64,000 nt of DNA from Phytobacter ursingii (GCA_901456055.1 CABDWT010000003.1:255352-319351); one strand, 5' to 3'. Shown: positions 37,122 through 46,702, counted from the stretch's first letter. The notes: a model not told the origin generated them from the letters alone. Program-made: numbers and translations.

Positions 37122-40100
37122 TAGAGGTAACCCTTATCTTTTAATATTCCCTTGGTTTTATGATGCTCAGGGTTAATATATCCCTCACAACGTGAGGAAC
37201 AACTCGTATCCGTGGGGCAGGTTAAACCGTGTTCATTAGCTTTAAGATCTTTGATGTTGTCCTCAACCATTTCTTCATGTGAACGAATTTTTTTATCTCC
37301 ATACAATCCAACCCTCCCTAAAGTATAATCTCTAACTTCTTTCAGCATTCCCATACTACGAGCTGCACTATCACTAGCCCATTTGGATTTTGATACACGA
37401 CAAAATGCAGTACAATGAAAAAAGTTATCCATACCTATCAAATTAAGAGACTTCATATCTTTTTCAACTTGATACAAAATTGAAAAAGCTGCAAGGTCAC
37501 TTCCAGGAAGTAGTTCTTTAGCAAACAATCCTAACGAATCTGCAAATTGAACCGGATCCAGCGGATAAACATAAGCATTCCATCCTCCGGATAAACCTAT
37601 CGGGTCCTGCGTGATATACCGTCCCTGCCTCGGGTTGTAATAACGGTGGCGGTTGTAGTGCAGGCCGGTTTCCTTGTCATACTGCTGGCCCGGCAGGCGC
37701 AGGTCCTGCGCCAGGCTGTGTGGATTATTTTCACTGAGCAGATTGCCCCACACGTCATAATCAGCAGACCAGTCAACCTGGCCTTCTTCATTAATCAGCG
37801 CCAGCGGCAGGCCACGGTGGTCGCAGTGATACAGGTGAAGCGTGCGCTGCGGGGTATGCACCGGCTCCAGCTGGTTTCGCATCCGCTCCGCCGTCAGGCC
37901 GCACTGTGCCAGCCACTGCCGGCTCTGTTCACTGATGTCCCCGCTCAGCAGTTCACCCTCCAGCCCGTCGAGCAGGGCCACCAGTTCCGGCGGGAAGGTG
38001 ACGCCCCCGTCCTGCTGCAGTTTTTCCGCGAGGCTGCGGCGTGTGGCTTTCTGCAGTTCCTCTGCCGCGGTTTCAATGCGCAGCAGTGGGGTGTAGCTGC
38101 CCGGCAGGTACACCGTCTGGATGCGGGTGGTGTCCGTCTGCGTGGTGGTGAGGCGGTCACCGTCCCAGCCATACCAGACGCGGGTGACCCGTTCCGGGCT
38201 GCCGTCGCGGGGTGTTTCCCGCACCGTTTTACCGGTACGGCGACCCAGCGGGTCGTACAGGTAACGGGCGGTGGTCAGGGTGCTGTCCTGCTGCGTGCGC
38301 ACGTACTGCATCAGCCGGTGCTGGCAGTCATAGTGATAGTGGTGACAGTGGCTGCCGCCGTCGCGGATAAGCCGCTCGTCCCGCCCGGTCAGCCTGCCGT
38401 GGCTGTCGTGATGGTAAAAGTTCTCCGCGTCCTCGCTGATACGGTTGTTCCACCACACGGCTGGCAGGGTGGGACGGACATGCCGGTCGGCCAGGCGGTT
38501 GCCGGCCGGGTCGGTGAACCAGTCCTGTGCCGGCTGCGTGTCACTCCGGGACTGCTGCAGACGCCCGGCGGCGTCATATTCGTAATGCGTATCGGCATTT
38601 GCATGGCGGATACGGACAAGCTGCCCGGCGGTATCCCGGTGATACGCCCGGTCCCACAGCGGGTCTCCGGTGTGATGGTAAGCGGGCAGACCGTCCGGGG
38701 CCCACGCGGTGCTGAGGGTGTGGGGGCCGAAGTCACGCTGCGTTTCCCGGTGCAGGCGGTCGCGGGTGAAATCAACCAGCGGCTCGTCACCGAGCTTCAT
38801 GCCGGCCAGGTGGCCGCTGCCGTAGGTGAGCCACGCCACCGGCGGCAGGCGGTCCGGGGTGGTGCGGTCCGCCAGACCGTTGCGGTAGTCATGCTGCGTG
38901 ACGTGCTGCCAGAGCAGCGTCTGCGTGTCGGGTTGCACCACCGCCTGACGTTCCCGGCACAGACGACCATGGTCATCGTAGTCATAATGCACGCTGACTC
39001 GGTATCCGTCGCTGAGGTGGCTGACCTGCGCCAGCCAGCCCCGGTCATTATAGTGCCACTGCTCTGCCGGTTCGTCGTTAACGGTGCGGTGGCTGAGGCG
39101 GTCCGATGCATCATAGTGCCACCGGGTGACGAGGCCCTCATCCTCACTGTGAATCAGCTGTCCGGTCAGGTCATAACGGTAACACTGCGTCCTGCCGTCA
39201 AAACCGGTCTCCTGTGTCAGCCTGTCCAGCACATCATACGTGAAGGTGGTCCGGCTGCCGTTCTCGTTGACCAGCCCGGTGAGGCGCCCGGCCTCATCGT
39301 ATTCCATCTGCCGTGTCAGCCCGCCCTGTGTCATGCTGACCGGGCGTCCGGCCGCATCGTACCGGGTCTCCGTGCGGCTGCCGTCCGGGTGAAGCACCGC
39401 GGTGAGGTCGCCCGCGTCGTTATACTCATACCGGGTTTCCTGGCCTGATGTATCGCGCTGGCTGACCACTCTGCCCCGCTCATCATACTGCCAGTACTGA
39501 CTGAGCCCTTCTTCCTGGTGCCGGGCGGTCAGCTGGCCGAAGCGGTCGTATTCATGGCGGGTTTCACAGCCGGAGCAGTCGGTCAGGGTGAGTAACCGGC
39601 CGTAGCGGCTCCGGGTCATCTCATGACGGCTGCCGGTGGGGTCTTCGGTGGCGCAGGGCCATTCGCTCTGTGCGCCGGCATATTCATGGCGGGTGACATC
39701 CCCGCTGCGGGAGGTCTGTGTTATCAGCCGGCCCTGAGCATCGTATTCAGACCGGCTGCGCAGGCCGTCCGGGCCGGTGGTGGTGATTAGCTGGCGCTGG
39801 TCGTTGTAGCTGAAACGGACCGGCCTGCCGTCCGGGGGGACGATTTCCGTCACGTTCCCGGAACCCACATTCAGCCGGTATTCGGTTCTGCGCCCGGCCG
39901 CGTCCGTGACCGCCAGCAGCCGCCCGGCATTATCAAACTCGCGGGTGAGCGTGCTGCCGTCGGCTTTCTCTTCCCGCACCACCCGTTTCAGGCCGTGCTC
40001 GCCTTCGGTGTGCAGCACCTCGCGGCGGTGCAGGCTGTCGGTAATGACGACGTGGTTTTTTTCATAGCCGTAGGTGTAGCTCAGTCCGGCGGGATTGCGC

Positions 40101-41203
40101 TGCTCCACCACGCGCCCGGCCGCATCGTAGCGGTAGCGTATTTCCGGCCTGCCCGTATGGCGGTGGGCCACCATTCGTCCAGGATGTTTCGCATCATAAA
40201 CAAAATCGCGCACCACGGTACCGCTGCGGTCATACACCGCCGCCAGTTCGCCGCGCGGGGTGTACGTGTAGCGGACCAGTGGGCGCACGGGAAGGGTGTC
40301 GGGGTAGACCGGGTCGTGCACCAGCCACACCGCCTCCAGACGGATGCCGCTGTCGGTGCCGTAGCCTGCGACCGGCATCGTGTTCGGAAAAGACGGGACA
40401 GCCTCCCCGGCAATGGCCTGTTTACGCGCCATCTCCGCCCGCTGCGCCTGCGTGGAGAGCGCCAGCCGGAACTGGCGACCCGCGCCGTCCGTGACGCCGG
40501 TGATATGCCCGGTAAAATCGCCGTCGGCGTCCCGGTGAAAAGAGAGACACCGCCCGAAGCGGTCTGCCAGTCCGGTCAGCACCCGGTACGGCGGCAGCGG
40601 GGCCGGCAGCACCTCGTCCGCCCCCGGAACACGCTCCGGCCAGCCGAGTATCCACCACGGCCCCCGGGCACTGTTCGTTGCCAGATAAAGGTGCGGATTT
40701 AACCGCAGGTCTTCCGGCAGGCTCTGCCACATGACATGCAGCACATTACTTTCATGCAGTTTCAGCGTGCCGCCGCGTGCGAGCCACAGGGATTCGCTGC
40801 GGCTGAAGGCGGTCTCACCGGGCAGCAGCGGGTCAAAATGAATGCTTCGCCCGCCGTTGTCGTTGAGTATCAGTTCGTCATCGCGCACCTGTACGCGGAT
40901 ATCGAAAGGGGCTTTCCAGCCGGGGCCAAAGAGGCCCACCGGTGCGGGCGTTTTCGTCCGGTAACTGCTGTAAGAGCGGGACAGCACAAACGGCAGCGGG
41001 CCGGGCAGAGCAAAATCAGTTTCGCCGGGCAGTACCTTGGCCCCGAGCAGGGGATTCACCGGATTACCCGAGGTTGTGCCACCCGGGCATACCGAGCAGG
41101 CCACGCCGGTGGGGGAGCCAATCATCACCCCCATGGAGCCCTGTACAATCGGACCGCCGGACGTCGTCATATCGCCCATCCGGGCGGCGGGTTTTCCGCT
41201 CAT
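37121..41203 (-). CDS. Rhs-family polymorphic toxin with variable C-terminal tip
   Basis: Large contact-dependent effector, 1360 aa. The N-terminus [23 protein letters not shown] is PAAR-like, so delivery by a type VI secretion spike is likely. A GC-rich core follows with many YD repeats (for example YDAAGRV, YDEAGRL, YDALGRR-type units) that build the toxin-enclosing barrel. The hallmark [31 protein letters not shown] ends the core near residue 1220. The last ~132 residues, from KELLPGSDL, form the tip. It is AT-rich, with [32 protein letters not shown] and five Cys in all. I do not assign its activity. AAGGAA lies upstream of the ATG. No T6SS genes are in the window. Confidence 0.93.
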   Translation of the reverse strand: MSGKPAARMGDMTTSGGPIVQGSMGVMIGSPTGVACSVCPGGTTSGNPVNPLLGAKVLPGETDFALPGPLPFVLSRSYSSYRTKTPAPVGLFGPGWKAPFDIRVQVRDDELILNDNGGRSIHFDPLLPGETAFSRSESLWLARGGTLKLHESNVLHVMWQSLPEDLRLNPHLYLATNSARGPWWILGWPERVPGADEVLPAPLPPYRVLTGLADRFGRCLSFHRDADGDFTGHITGVTDGAGRQFRLALSTQAQRAEMARKQAIAGEAVPSFPNTMPVAGYGTDSGIRLEAVWLVHDPVYPDTLPVRPLVRYTYTPRGELAAVYDRSGTVVRDFVYDAKHPGRMVAHRHTGRPEIRYRYDAAGRVVEQRNPAGLSYTYGYEKNHVVITDSLHRREVLHTEGEHGLKRVVREEKADGSTLTREFDNAGRLLAVTDAAGRRTEYRLNVGSGNVTEIVPPDGRPVRFSYNDQRQLITTTGPDGLRSRSEYDAQGRLITQTSRSGDVTRHEYAGAQSEWPCATEDPTGSRHEMTRSRYGRLLTLTDCSGCETRHEYDRFGQLTARHQEEGLSQYWQYDERGRVVSQRDTSGQETRYEYNDAGDLTAVLHPDGSRTETRYDAAGRPVSMTQGGLTRQMEYDEAGRLTGLVNENGSRTTFTYDVLDRLTQETGFDGRTQCYRYDLTGQLIHSEDEGLVTRWHYDASDRLSHRTVNDEPAEQWHYNDRGWLAQVSHLSDGYRVSVHYDYDDHGRLCRERQAVVQPDTQTLLWQHVTQHDYRNGLADRTTPDRLPPVAWLTYGSGHLAGMKLGDEPLVDFTRDRLHRETQRDFGPHTLSTAWAPDGLPAYHHTGDPLWDRAYHRDTAGQLVRIRHANADTHYEYDAAGRLQQSRSDTQPAQDWFTDPAGNRLADRHVRPTLPAVWWNNRISEDAENFYHHDSHGRLTGRDERLIRDGGSHCHHYHYDCQHRLMQYVRTQQDSTLTTARYLYDPLGRRTGKTVRETPRDGSPERVTRVWYGWDGDRLTTTQTDTTRIQTVYLPGSYTPLLRIETAAEELQKATRRSLAEKLQQDGGVTFPPELVALLDGLEGELLSGDISEQSRQWLAQCGLTAERMRNQLEPVHTPQRTLHLYHCDHRGLPLALINEEGQVDWSADYDVWGNLLSENNPHSLAQDLRLPGQQYDKETGLHYNRHRYYNPRQGRYITQDPIGLSGGWNAYVYPLDPVQFADSLGLFAKELLPGSDLAAFSILYQVEKDMKSLNLIGMDNFFHCTAFCRVSKSKWASDSAARSMGMLKEVRDYTLGRVGLYGDKKIRSHEEMVEDNIKDLKANEHGLTCPTDTSCSSRCEGYINPEHHKTKGILKDKGYL

Positions 41204-41288
41204 GGTCAGTTCCTTCTGTGTAGTGAAACAGGCACGCTACCGCCGTAAGAAACACGGCTTTCTCCTGCGCGACGTGGACTGATTGTCC

Positions 41289-41570
41289 TTAAATAAGGAG
41301 GGGATAATTACCGAAGGGAGGATGAGGAAAAAGCGATAACCCGGCAGAAGGGCGAAATTCGGAATTTATAAAAGGTGGGGTGAGGTAATAATGAATTTGT
41401 CCTAATTCCTCTCTTCGCCTGCCAGCGCTAAGTTGTGCAAGATGACCAAACGTGGAAGAGATATGCAGAATGTAGCAATCGGCTTTTTCCATACCGAATG
41501 TCTCAAAACCGTATAACCAGATGTTTTCAAGATCTTCATTGGCTTTCGGCGTTAACTCAATCTCTCTCAT
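41289..41570 (-). CDS. ParE/RelE-type toxin, C-terminus atypical
   Basis: 93 aa. The first ~55 residues, MREIELTPKANEDLENIWLYGFETFG ... ISSTFGHLA, are clearly ParE-like. After GRRREELGQ, where the family continues with the beta-strands carrying the YRIE..I.RILH residues, the text becomes IHYYLTPPFINSEFRPSAGLSLFPHPPFG and no longer fits. A frameshift or small deletion near 41390-41420 has probably replaced the C-terminal strand, so toxicity is doubtful. It overlaps the antitoxin gene by 14 bp. Confidence 0.7.
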   Translation of the reverse strand: MREIELTPKANEDLENIWLYGFETFGMEKADCYILHISSTFGHLAQLSAGRRREELGQIHYYLTPPFINSEFRPSAGLSLFPHPPFGNYPLLI

Positions 41571-41823
41571 CCTTTGTCGCCACCCTGGCTTTGATATTCC
41601 TGAGGAAAGCATCCTGCTCCCATTTTTTCGCTTCGCCGCTTTCCAGCCCTTCGGCTAAAAGCATCCGCAACTGATTTAAGCGCGATTGCGCCTGCTGCTC
41701 GCGTAGCAGTCTCAAGGAATCACGAACCACTTCACTTTGCGTTCGATAATCTCCGGCGGCGATCAGTGACTCGACAAACTCACGAAGTTCATCGCCCAGA
41801 TCAACGGTCATCGTGCGTGCCAT
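41557..41823 (-). CDS. ParD-family antitoxin
   Basis: Ribbon-helix-helix antitoxin of 88 aa. The N-terminal DNA-binding part MARTMTVDLGDELREFVESLIAAGDYRTQSEVVRDSLRLLREQ is typical ParD/CopG; the C-terminal half, with GLESGEAKKWEQDAFLRNIKAR, is the toxin-binding tail. The ATG at 41823 is preferred to one 6 nt upstream because it gives the family start. It precedes its toxin in an overlapping pair; in this family the antitoxin represses the shared promoter. Confidence 0.85.
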   Translation of the reverse strand: MARTMTVDLGDELREFVESLIAAGDYRTQSEVVRDSLRLLREQQAQSRLNQLRMLLAEGLESGEAKKWEQDAFLRNIKARVATKDERD

Positions 41824-41910
41824 TTTCACTCCAGATGTAAGAACTGTTCTTACATTTTAAATCAACTTCGTTCCGCTTTGCCACTGCCGAATCACATCAA
41901 AATTACGGAT

Positions 41911-41940
41911 AAAAAAGCCCGGCGGTTGTCCGTCGGGCTT
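41911..41940 (-). terminator. Terminator of the MFS/aldolase/kinase operon
   Basis: On the minus strand, AAGCCCGACGG-ACAA-CCGCCGGGCTT is followed by TTTT. It lies 26 bp after the MFS stop. Confidence 0.88.
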
Positions 41941-41965
41941 CTTATTTTTACGGTATCAGCCGTGA

Positions 41966-43240
41966 TTAACGAATCGGTTTACGCACAAAGAAGCCGTAGA
42001 AACAGGCACCCATAAACAACAGACAACCGCCAAGAATAAACACATTGGTGAACTGACCGGTCACATCCAGAATGATTCCGGTGACAATCGGCGCCAGCGC
42101 GGCCCCGAGGAAACCACCAAAGTTCTGGATAGCCCCTAAAGAAGCCACCTGCCCTTTCGGCGCCATATCCGTCGCCAGCGTCCAGATAACCCCGGACGGC
42201 ATCTGCGAACAGAAATAGCCCAGCGTTAATAACGTAATCGCGGTGGTGGTATCGCTCACAAACGGAATCGGCATCACGAAGCAGGCTGCCATCCCGGCGC
42301 CTAATACGATCGGAACCTTACGCGCCGTCACCGCTGAAACACCCCGACGCACCAGGCGGTCAGACAGCGTACCACCACATAACACCCCGAGAATCCCGGC
42401 GAAGAAAGGTACTGAGGCAATCAGGCCGGTTTGTTTCAGGCTAAAGCCAAGGGATTTTTCCAGGTATCCCGGCAACCAGGTCAGGTAGACCCAAATGGTG
42501 AACATAATGCAGAAGTTACCGGCAATCATGCACCAGGTCGTCTTGTTGCGAAATAACGTGCCCCAGTTCCCTTTTGGTTCGTCCGACACGGCGGTAGTCA
42601 CCTGGCCGGTGTGGATCTGCATTGCTTCACGTGCATCAGGATCGCGATAGAATTTCAGCCAGGCCAAAATCAACGGCAGACCTAACAACCCTACGGCGAT
42701 AAACATGCCTCGCCAGCCTACCCACAGCAGCAGTATGGTCAGCAGTGGCGGTGCAATCGCATTCGCAATTTGCGAACCGGTGTTGATGATAGAGGTAGGC
42801 AGACCACGTTCTTTTTCCGAGAACCAGCTCTGGGTAATTTTAATGCCGGAGGTAAAGAACGGTGATTCCGCGATCCCCAGCAGCATACGCAGGCCATAAA
42901 AGAAACTGTAGGTATTAACAAACCCCATCAGGAAGGTCACAGCCGACCACATCCCCAGCGCGCCGGTAAACATCTTTTTCGGGCCAAAGCGGTCAACCAG
43001 CCATCCGGCAGGCAGGTTTGCCAGCGCATATGGCCATAAAAATGCAGAGAGCAGCAGTCCCATCTGGGTGGCAGAAAAACCAAACTCTTGTGAAATCGTC
43101 GTGTTGGCGATACTGAGGTTGGCGCGATCCAGATAGTTCACGACTGCGGCCAACAACAGAATAAGAATAATGCCCCAGCGGCGACGCGAAAGTTCAGGTG
43201 CTTTAACAACGGATTCAGCGGGAGATTGCACAGTACTCAT
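41966..43240 (-). CDS. MFS transporter, anion:cation symporter (sugar-acid type)
   Basis: 424 aa, 12 helices. The opening NYLDRANLSIANTTISQEFGFSATQMGLLLSAFLWPYALANLPAGWLVDRFGPKK is that of the ACS family (GudP, GarP, DgoT, ExuT). LGIAESPFFTSGIKITQSWFSEKERGLPTSI and SQIANAIAPPLL are further marks. The family imports hexuronates, aldarates or galactonate with protons. It overlaps the YhcH-type gene by 4 bp and is the last gene of a four-gene operon, whose substrate is therefore probably an acidic sugar. Confidence 0.88.
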   Translation of the reverse strand: MSTVQSPAESVVKAPELSRRRWGIILILLLAAVVNYLDRANLSIANTTISQEFGFSATQMGLLLSAFLWPYALANLPAGWLVDRFGPKKMFTGALGMWSAVTFLMGFVNTYSFFYGLRMLLGIAESPFFTSGIKITQSWFSEKERGLPTSIINTGSQIANAIAPPLLTILLLWVGWRGMFIAVGLLGLPLILAWLKFYRDPDAREAMQIHTGQVTTAVSDEPKGNWGTLFRNKTTWCMIAGNFCIMFTIWVYLTWLPGYLEKSLGFSLKQTGLIASVPFFAGILGVLCGGTLSDRLVRRGVSAVTARKVPIVLGAGMAACFVMPIPFVSDTTTAITLLTLGYFCSQMPSGVIWTLATDMAPKGQVASLGAIQNFGGFLGAALAPIVTGIILDVTGQFTNVFILGGCLLFMGACFYGFFVRKPIR

Positions 43241-43728
43241 ACCGTTTCCTCCAGAAGTTCACGGTGAATTTTGATAACCGCTTTGCGCAGGTGGCATGGC
43301 GCATCGCCAGGCTGGTGAGCACACGGGCGGTGGATGTCATCAGGGAAAAAAATGGCAAACATACCAGGGGTCAGCGTCACCGGGTTTTCATCCTCATTAA
43401 CCTGCCAGAACAGAATGTCCTGTTCAGGCGTACGGTCTTCCACGACGCGATGTTTACCGCAGCTCACCGAACTCACTCCCATCACTTCATGGCCGGAAAT
43501 GAGGTACTGAATATCGATAAACTGGCGGTGTGATTCCGGGCGTGCATCACTGAATGGCACACTGTCCATCTCCTGCAACAGGCAGAAAAGTTTTCCCGGA
43601 ATAATGTCGATTTTCCCCGGCTTCTCATGCCGAAAATCATGTTGCGCGATAAACGCCAGCGCCCGGCGAAAGACCGGATGATACGCGCTGGCCTGGGCAG
43701 GCCAGGTCTGAAGGCTGGTCACAATCAT
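43237..43728 (-). CDS. YhcH/YjgK/YiaL family protein (DUF386)
   Basis: Cupin-like protein of 163 aa. Family marks are KIDIIPGKLFCLLQEMDSVPFSDARPESHRQFIDIQYLISGHEVMGV, and FFPDDIHRPCAHQPGDAPCHLRKAVIKI with the His/Glu metal residues. YhcH in the sialic acid operon acts as an anomerase/epimerase of open-chain or ring forms. Its pairing here with an N-acetylneuraminate-lyase relative suggests the same helper role for an unknown acidic sugar. Confidence 0.85.
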   Translation of the reverse strand: MIVTSLQTWPAQASAYHPVFRRALAFIAQHDFRHEKPGKIDIIPGKLFCLLQEMDSVPFSDARPESHRQFIDIQYLISGHEVMGVSSVSCGKHRVVEDRTPEQDILFWQVNEDENPVTLTPGMFAIFFPDDIHRPCAHQPGDAPCHLRKAVIKIHRELLEETV

Positions 43729-43743
43729 GACAGTCTCTCCGCA

Positions 43744-44667
43744 TTAGCGCGCAAGGCGCGTCTGCCACAGCTCAGTGCCGGCACGGATTTGATCGAGGAT
43801 CACCGTCAGCCCCCAGAATTTCGTCAGCACATCATCTTTGTTTACCCGGCAGGTCACATCGTCAAAGGTACCCAGACGCTGGTGGTAAATTTTGGCGTTT
43901 TTGGGATAACCCAGGGTTTCAGTCACGGCGCCCAGAGAGAGGAAAATCGCCAGTTCGTCGGCAAGCTCGCGCTGTGTTTTACCGTGATGCCACAGCCAGC
44001 TATACAGTTCTGGATGGAAGTTAGTGAACACGCCGCTGAACCCCTGTGAACCCGCCAGAATCGCTGGCCAGGCAATAGCGGCGTTGGCGTTGATGACATT
44101 CAACGGTGTCCCCTGCGCCAGTTTGACGCGGCGTTCGACGGTCGGCAGGTCGCAGCTCACATCTTTCAGCACCACAAAACGACCGCTATTGGCGCACCAA
44201 CTAAACTCATCATCCGTCAGCAGACGACGATACGGCGCCGGGCATTCATACAGCCCCAGAGGCAGTTCTTTTGGCAGGGTATCAAGCAGCGTATTCAGCG
44301 TGGCAAAAAAGGTCTCGCTCCCCTCGTTGCGCGGATCAAGATGGTTAGTGACCAGCACCAGCGCATCAATGTTAGTCTGCGCCATCGCCAGCAACTCTTC
44401 TTTTTGCGCGGCGATATCATCGCTGATATGACCGGAGGCGATCACCGGTATACGCCCATCGACGTGTTGTACAACAAAGCGGGCAAGCTCTACACGCTCT
44501 TGCAAGGAAAGGAACTGCATTTCACTCGACTGGCAAACGGCAAACAGCGCGTCGACGCCTTTCTCCAGATACCAGTCGATCAGTTTCGCCAGCGCCGGGT
44601 AATCAATCTGTTCATCGGCGGTGAAAGGGGTCAACATGACCGGAACAATACCGTTAATGGTTTTCAT
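43744..44667 (-). CDS. DHDPS/N-acetylneuraminate lyase-family aldolase
   Basis: Class I aldolase of 307 aa. The TIM-barrel opening KTINGIVPVMLTPFTADEQIDYPALAKLIDWYLEKGVDALFAVCQSSEM is that of the DapA/NanA superfamily. The Schiff-base Lys is in FVVLKDVSC. The usual YNxPxxTG loop is replaced by LYECPAPYR, which sets it apart from DapA, NanA and the kdgT-linked aldolase in this window. It stands between the kinase fusion and the YhcH protein, 15 bp from each. I infer retro-aldol cleavage of a keto-acid sugar to pyruvate; the substrate is unknown. Confidence 0.82.
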   Translation of the reverse strand: MKTINGIVPVMLTPFTADEQIDYPALAKLIDWYLEKGVDALFAVCQSSEMQFLSLQERVELARFVVQHVDGRIPVIASGHISDDIAAQKEELLAMAQTNIDALVLVTNHLDPRNEGSETFFATLNTLLDTLPKELPLGLYECPAPYRRLLTDDEFSWCANSGRFVVLKDVSCDLPTVERRVKLAQGTPLNVINANAAIAWPAILAGSQGFSGVFTNFHPELYSWLWHHGKTQRELADELAIFLSLGAVTETLGYPKNAKIYHQRLGTFDDVTCRVNKDDVLTKFWGLTVILDQIRAGTELWQTRLAR

Positions 44668-44682
44668 TTTTTTCGTCCTGAA

Positions 44683-45897
44683 TTAGTTGTGAGTACGGAG
44701 TCGTGCTGTTGCCTGTTCGAAGTCAGGCATATTGGATGCCCCCTCCAGCTCTACAGCGAGAGAAGCAAATGCAGAAGCCCAGGTCGCGGCCTGAACCAGA
44801 CTGTTACCTGCGGCAAGTGAGGCAGCAAGCGCACCATTAAATGCATCCCCGGCGCCTGTGGTATCGACCGTAACTGCCGGGAATGCGCGGATATGGCTAA
44901 ATTGCTTGTTATCGAGCAACAATGCGCCACGCGAACCCATGGTAATGAGCACTTTCTTAGCACCCATATCAGCAATAATGAGCGCGGCTTCTTTTGCAGT
45001 ATCCAGGTCACGAACATCAACCCCGGATAATAAAGAAGCTTCGGTTTCATTGGGGGTAATTACATCGACAAAGGGCAAACATGGAATTATTTCGTCTGAA
45101 CACGGTGCAGGATTAAGGATGACGGTTTTCCCTAATCCGTGAGCCATTTCAATTAATGCCACAATAGCATCAAGGTTATTCTCAAGCTGTACCAATAAAA
45201 CATCGGATGAAGACAATTCAGAGGCAATGGCCTGCACTTCACTATGGGTAATGGTTTTATTTGCTCCGGAATAAATGGCAATCATATTCTCACCATTTTC
45301 CTGAGACACATAAATAATTGCATTACCCGTAGGCTCACTATCAGACTGATATAAGGTATAAGAGTGGATTTCGGACGCATTCAAATGATCTGCGGCAAGC
45401 TGGCTAAACTGGTCTTTTCCCACTTTCGCGGCGAAATGAACTTTCGCACCAGCTTTACTTGCAGCGGTGGCCTGGTTTGCGCCTTTACCGCCAGGCCCAA
45501 GGCTGCTTGCCAGCGCCAGCAGTGACTCGCCCCCGCGCGGAAAACGTTCTACCCGCGCGACAATGTCCACATTGAATGAACCAAAAACACAGACCTTACC
45601 CTGCATAACTTTTCCTTTTTGTTGATGATCGTTCTGTGGTTTTCTGTGGGCTATCGGCTGGAGTAAAACTTCAAATCCACGGCCGGTTTCAGAGATCAAT
45701 TCCGATTGCAGACTTCGCCGCAAAATAATCGCACCGCCGTGGCAACGTTGTACCAGCCCCATTTCTGCTAAAATATTTAAATCACTACGTATCGTTTCTT
45801 TAGATACGCCATGACAGGCAGAAAAATAATTAACCGTGCCACGCTCATGTTTATTTAAATATTGCCAAATAAGATGTCTTCGTTCTTCAAGAAACAT
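44683..45897 (-). CDS. DeoR-type HTH fused to a ribokinase-family sugar kinase
   Basis: 404 aa in two parts. Residues ~1-70 (MFLEERRHLIWQYLNKHERGTVNYFSACHGVSKETIRSDLNILAEMGLVQRCHGGAI) are a DeoR helix-turn-helix. A ~35-residue linker follows, then a complete PfkB/ribokinase domain from MQGKVCVFGSFNVDIVARVERFP. It has the first signature GPGGKGANQATAASKAG and the second DTTGAGDAFNGALAASLAAG, with the catalytic Asp. The DeoR effector domain is thus replaced by a kinase, so substrate phosphorylation and gene control may be linked. The ATG at 45897 gives the DeoR-like opening. It is first in its operon. Confidence 0.88.
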   Translation of the reverse strand: MFLEERRHLIWQYLNKHERGTVNYFSACHGVSKETIRSDLNILAEMGLVQRCHGGAIILRRSLQSELISETGRGFEVLLQPIAHRKPQNDHQQKGKVMQGKVCVFGSFNVDIVARVERFPRGGESLLALASSLGPGGKGANQATAASKAGAKVHFAAKVGKDQFSQLAADHLNASEIHSYTLYQSDSEPTGNAIIYVSQENGENMIAIYSGANKTITHSEVQAIASELSSSDVLLVQLENNLDAIVALIEMAHGLGKTVILNPAPCSDEIIPCLPFVDVITPNETEASLLSGVDVRDLDTAKEAALIIADMGAKKVLITMGSRGALLLDNKQFSHIRAFPAVTVDTTGAGDAFNGALAASLAAGNSLVQAATWASAFASLAVELEGASNMPDFEQATARLRTHN

Positions 45898-45922
45898 AAT
45901 TAGCCCCGAAATCACAATTGAA

Positions 45923-45939
45923 GTATACGAATCGCATAC
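45923..45939 (-). promoter_or_regulatory. Inverted repeat before the DeoR-kinase operon
   Basis: GTATACG-AAT-CGCATAC is a 7-3-7 inverted repeat with one mismatch, 26 bp before the first gene. It is a candidate operator for the fused DeoR domain; assignment is by position only. Confidence 0.45.
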
Positions 45940-46081
45940 TGCTGGAAGAGTGATATCAATCTCATGTTTACAGGCAAAACGGAACCAAACAAAAATGGTA
46001 GGATAAAACGTGGTGTAGAAGATTTATTGACGTAATTCTGAATATCAGGAGGCGTGAATATAGTGATACAGACTATAAATC

Positions 46082-46108
46082 ACCTGCGTGTCAGCATGAC
46101 ACGCAGGT
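46082..46108 (-). terminator. Terminator after the XRE-cupin gene
   Basis: ACCTGCGTGTCA-gca-TGACACGCAGGT is a perfect 12-bp stem. On the minus strand it is followed by GATTTATAG, a weak T tract, 5 bp after the gene's stop. Confidence 0.75.
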
Positions 46109-46112
46109 ATAT

Positions 46113-46661
46113 TTAATTCTGCTCCGCGACTAAAATCGCCTGAGTATCCGGTGCCAGCGCTTTGAAAATATGCGGCAGATCCGCCGGGTAGCAGATGTAG
46201 TCGCCTTCGTTTAACTCTTCCGGGGCTTCCATGAGCCCGACCATCGCACGCCCACGTGTCACAATAATATGCTCAATGGAACCCGGTGGATGCGGCTGAG
46301 AAATACGATCAGCACCGGGTTGGGCATCCAGAAAATAGATGTCACGCCGCGCGCCCGGCGGGCAGGTCGCGAGCAGCGTCGCCTGGTAGTGGGCCAGTTC
46401 GGCAACCACCTTCGTGCCTTCGCCACGCCGAATGACCTGTGTTCTGACGGCCTGCGGCTCCAGCAAACGGGCAAAAGGGATGTCCAGCGCCACGCACAAA
46501 GACCACAGGGTCTCGATGCTGGGGTTGCCATTTCCGGCCTCAAGCTGGGAAAGCGTGGATTTAGCAATACCGGCACGGCGGGCAATTTCCGCCAGTGAAA
46601 GTCCGGTTCGCAGGCGTTCTCGCACCAGACTTTTGGCGATCGTGCTAATTGGCTGTGTCAT
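46113..46661 (-). CDS. XRE-family regulator with cupin domain
   Basis: 182 aa. The N-terminal lambda-repressor HTH (about residues 12-66) contains LSLAEIARRAGIAKSTLSQLEAGNGNPSIETLWSLCVALDIPFARLL. A C-terminal cupin-2 domain contains HPPGSIEHIIVTRGRAMVGLMEAPEELNEGDYICYPADLPHIFKA. This architecture usually marks repressors that sense small metabolites. It is divergent from azlCD, 104 bp away, with a palindromic operator between, so it probably controls that pair and itself. Confidence 0.9.
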   Translation of the reverse strand: MTQPISTIAKSLVRERLRTGLSLAEIARRAGIAKSTLSQLEAGNGNPSIETLWSLCVALDIPFARLLEPQAVRTQVIRRGEGTKVVAELAHYQATLLATCPPGARRDIYFLDAQPGADRISQPHPPGSIEHIIVTRGRAMVGLMEAPEELNEGDYICYPADLPHIFKALAPDTQAILVAEQN

Positions 46662-46685
46662 GACACGACTCCAGTGTTCTATAAA

Positions 46686-46702
46686 ATGAACGAATCGTTC
46701 AT
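46686..46702. promoter_or_regulatory. Palindromic operator between the XRE gene and azlC
   Basis: ATGAACGA-A-TCGTTCAT has perfect 8-bp inverted arms. Partial copies of the same arms occur at 46711 (ACGATTC) and 46743 (CGTTCGA), on either side of a TATAAT (46730-46735). It is a good candidate site for the adjacent XRE regulator. Confidence 0.65.

Noticed and set aside
37646-39448. Long open frame (about 600 codons) on the plus strand opposite the Rhs gene
   Set aside because: It is the antisense of GC-rich YD repeats, which leave the opposite strand open. Its protein has no domain pattern and no ribosome site.
35292-41830. Prophage or integrative element around the Rhs locus
   Set aside because: No integrase, attachment repeats or tRNA target are visible. 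The AT-rich parts are explained by Rhs tip exchange.
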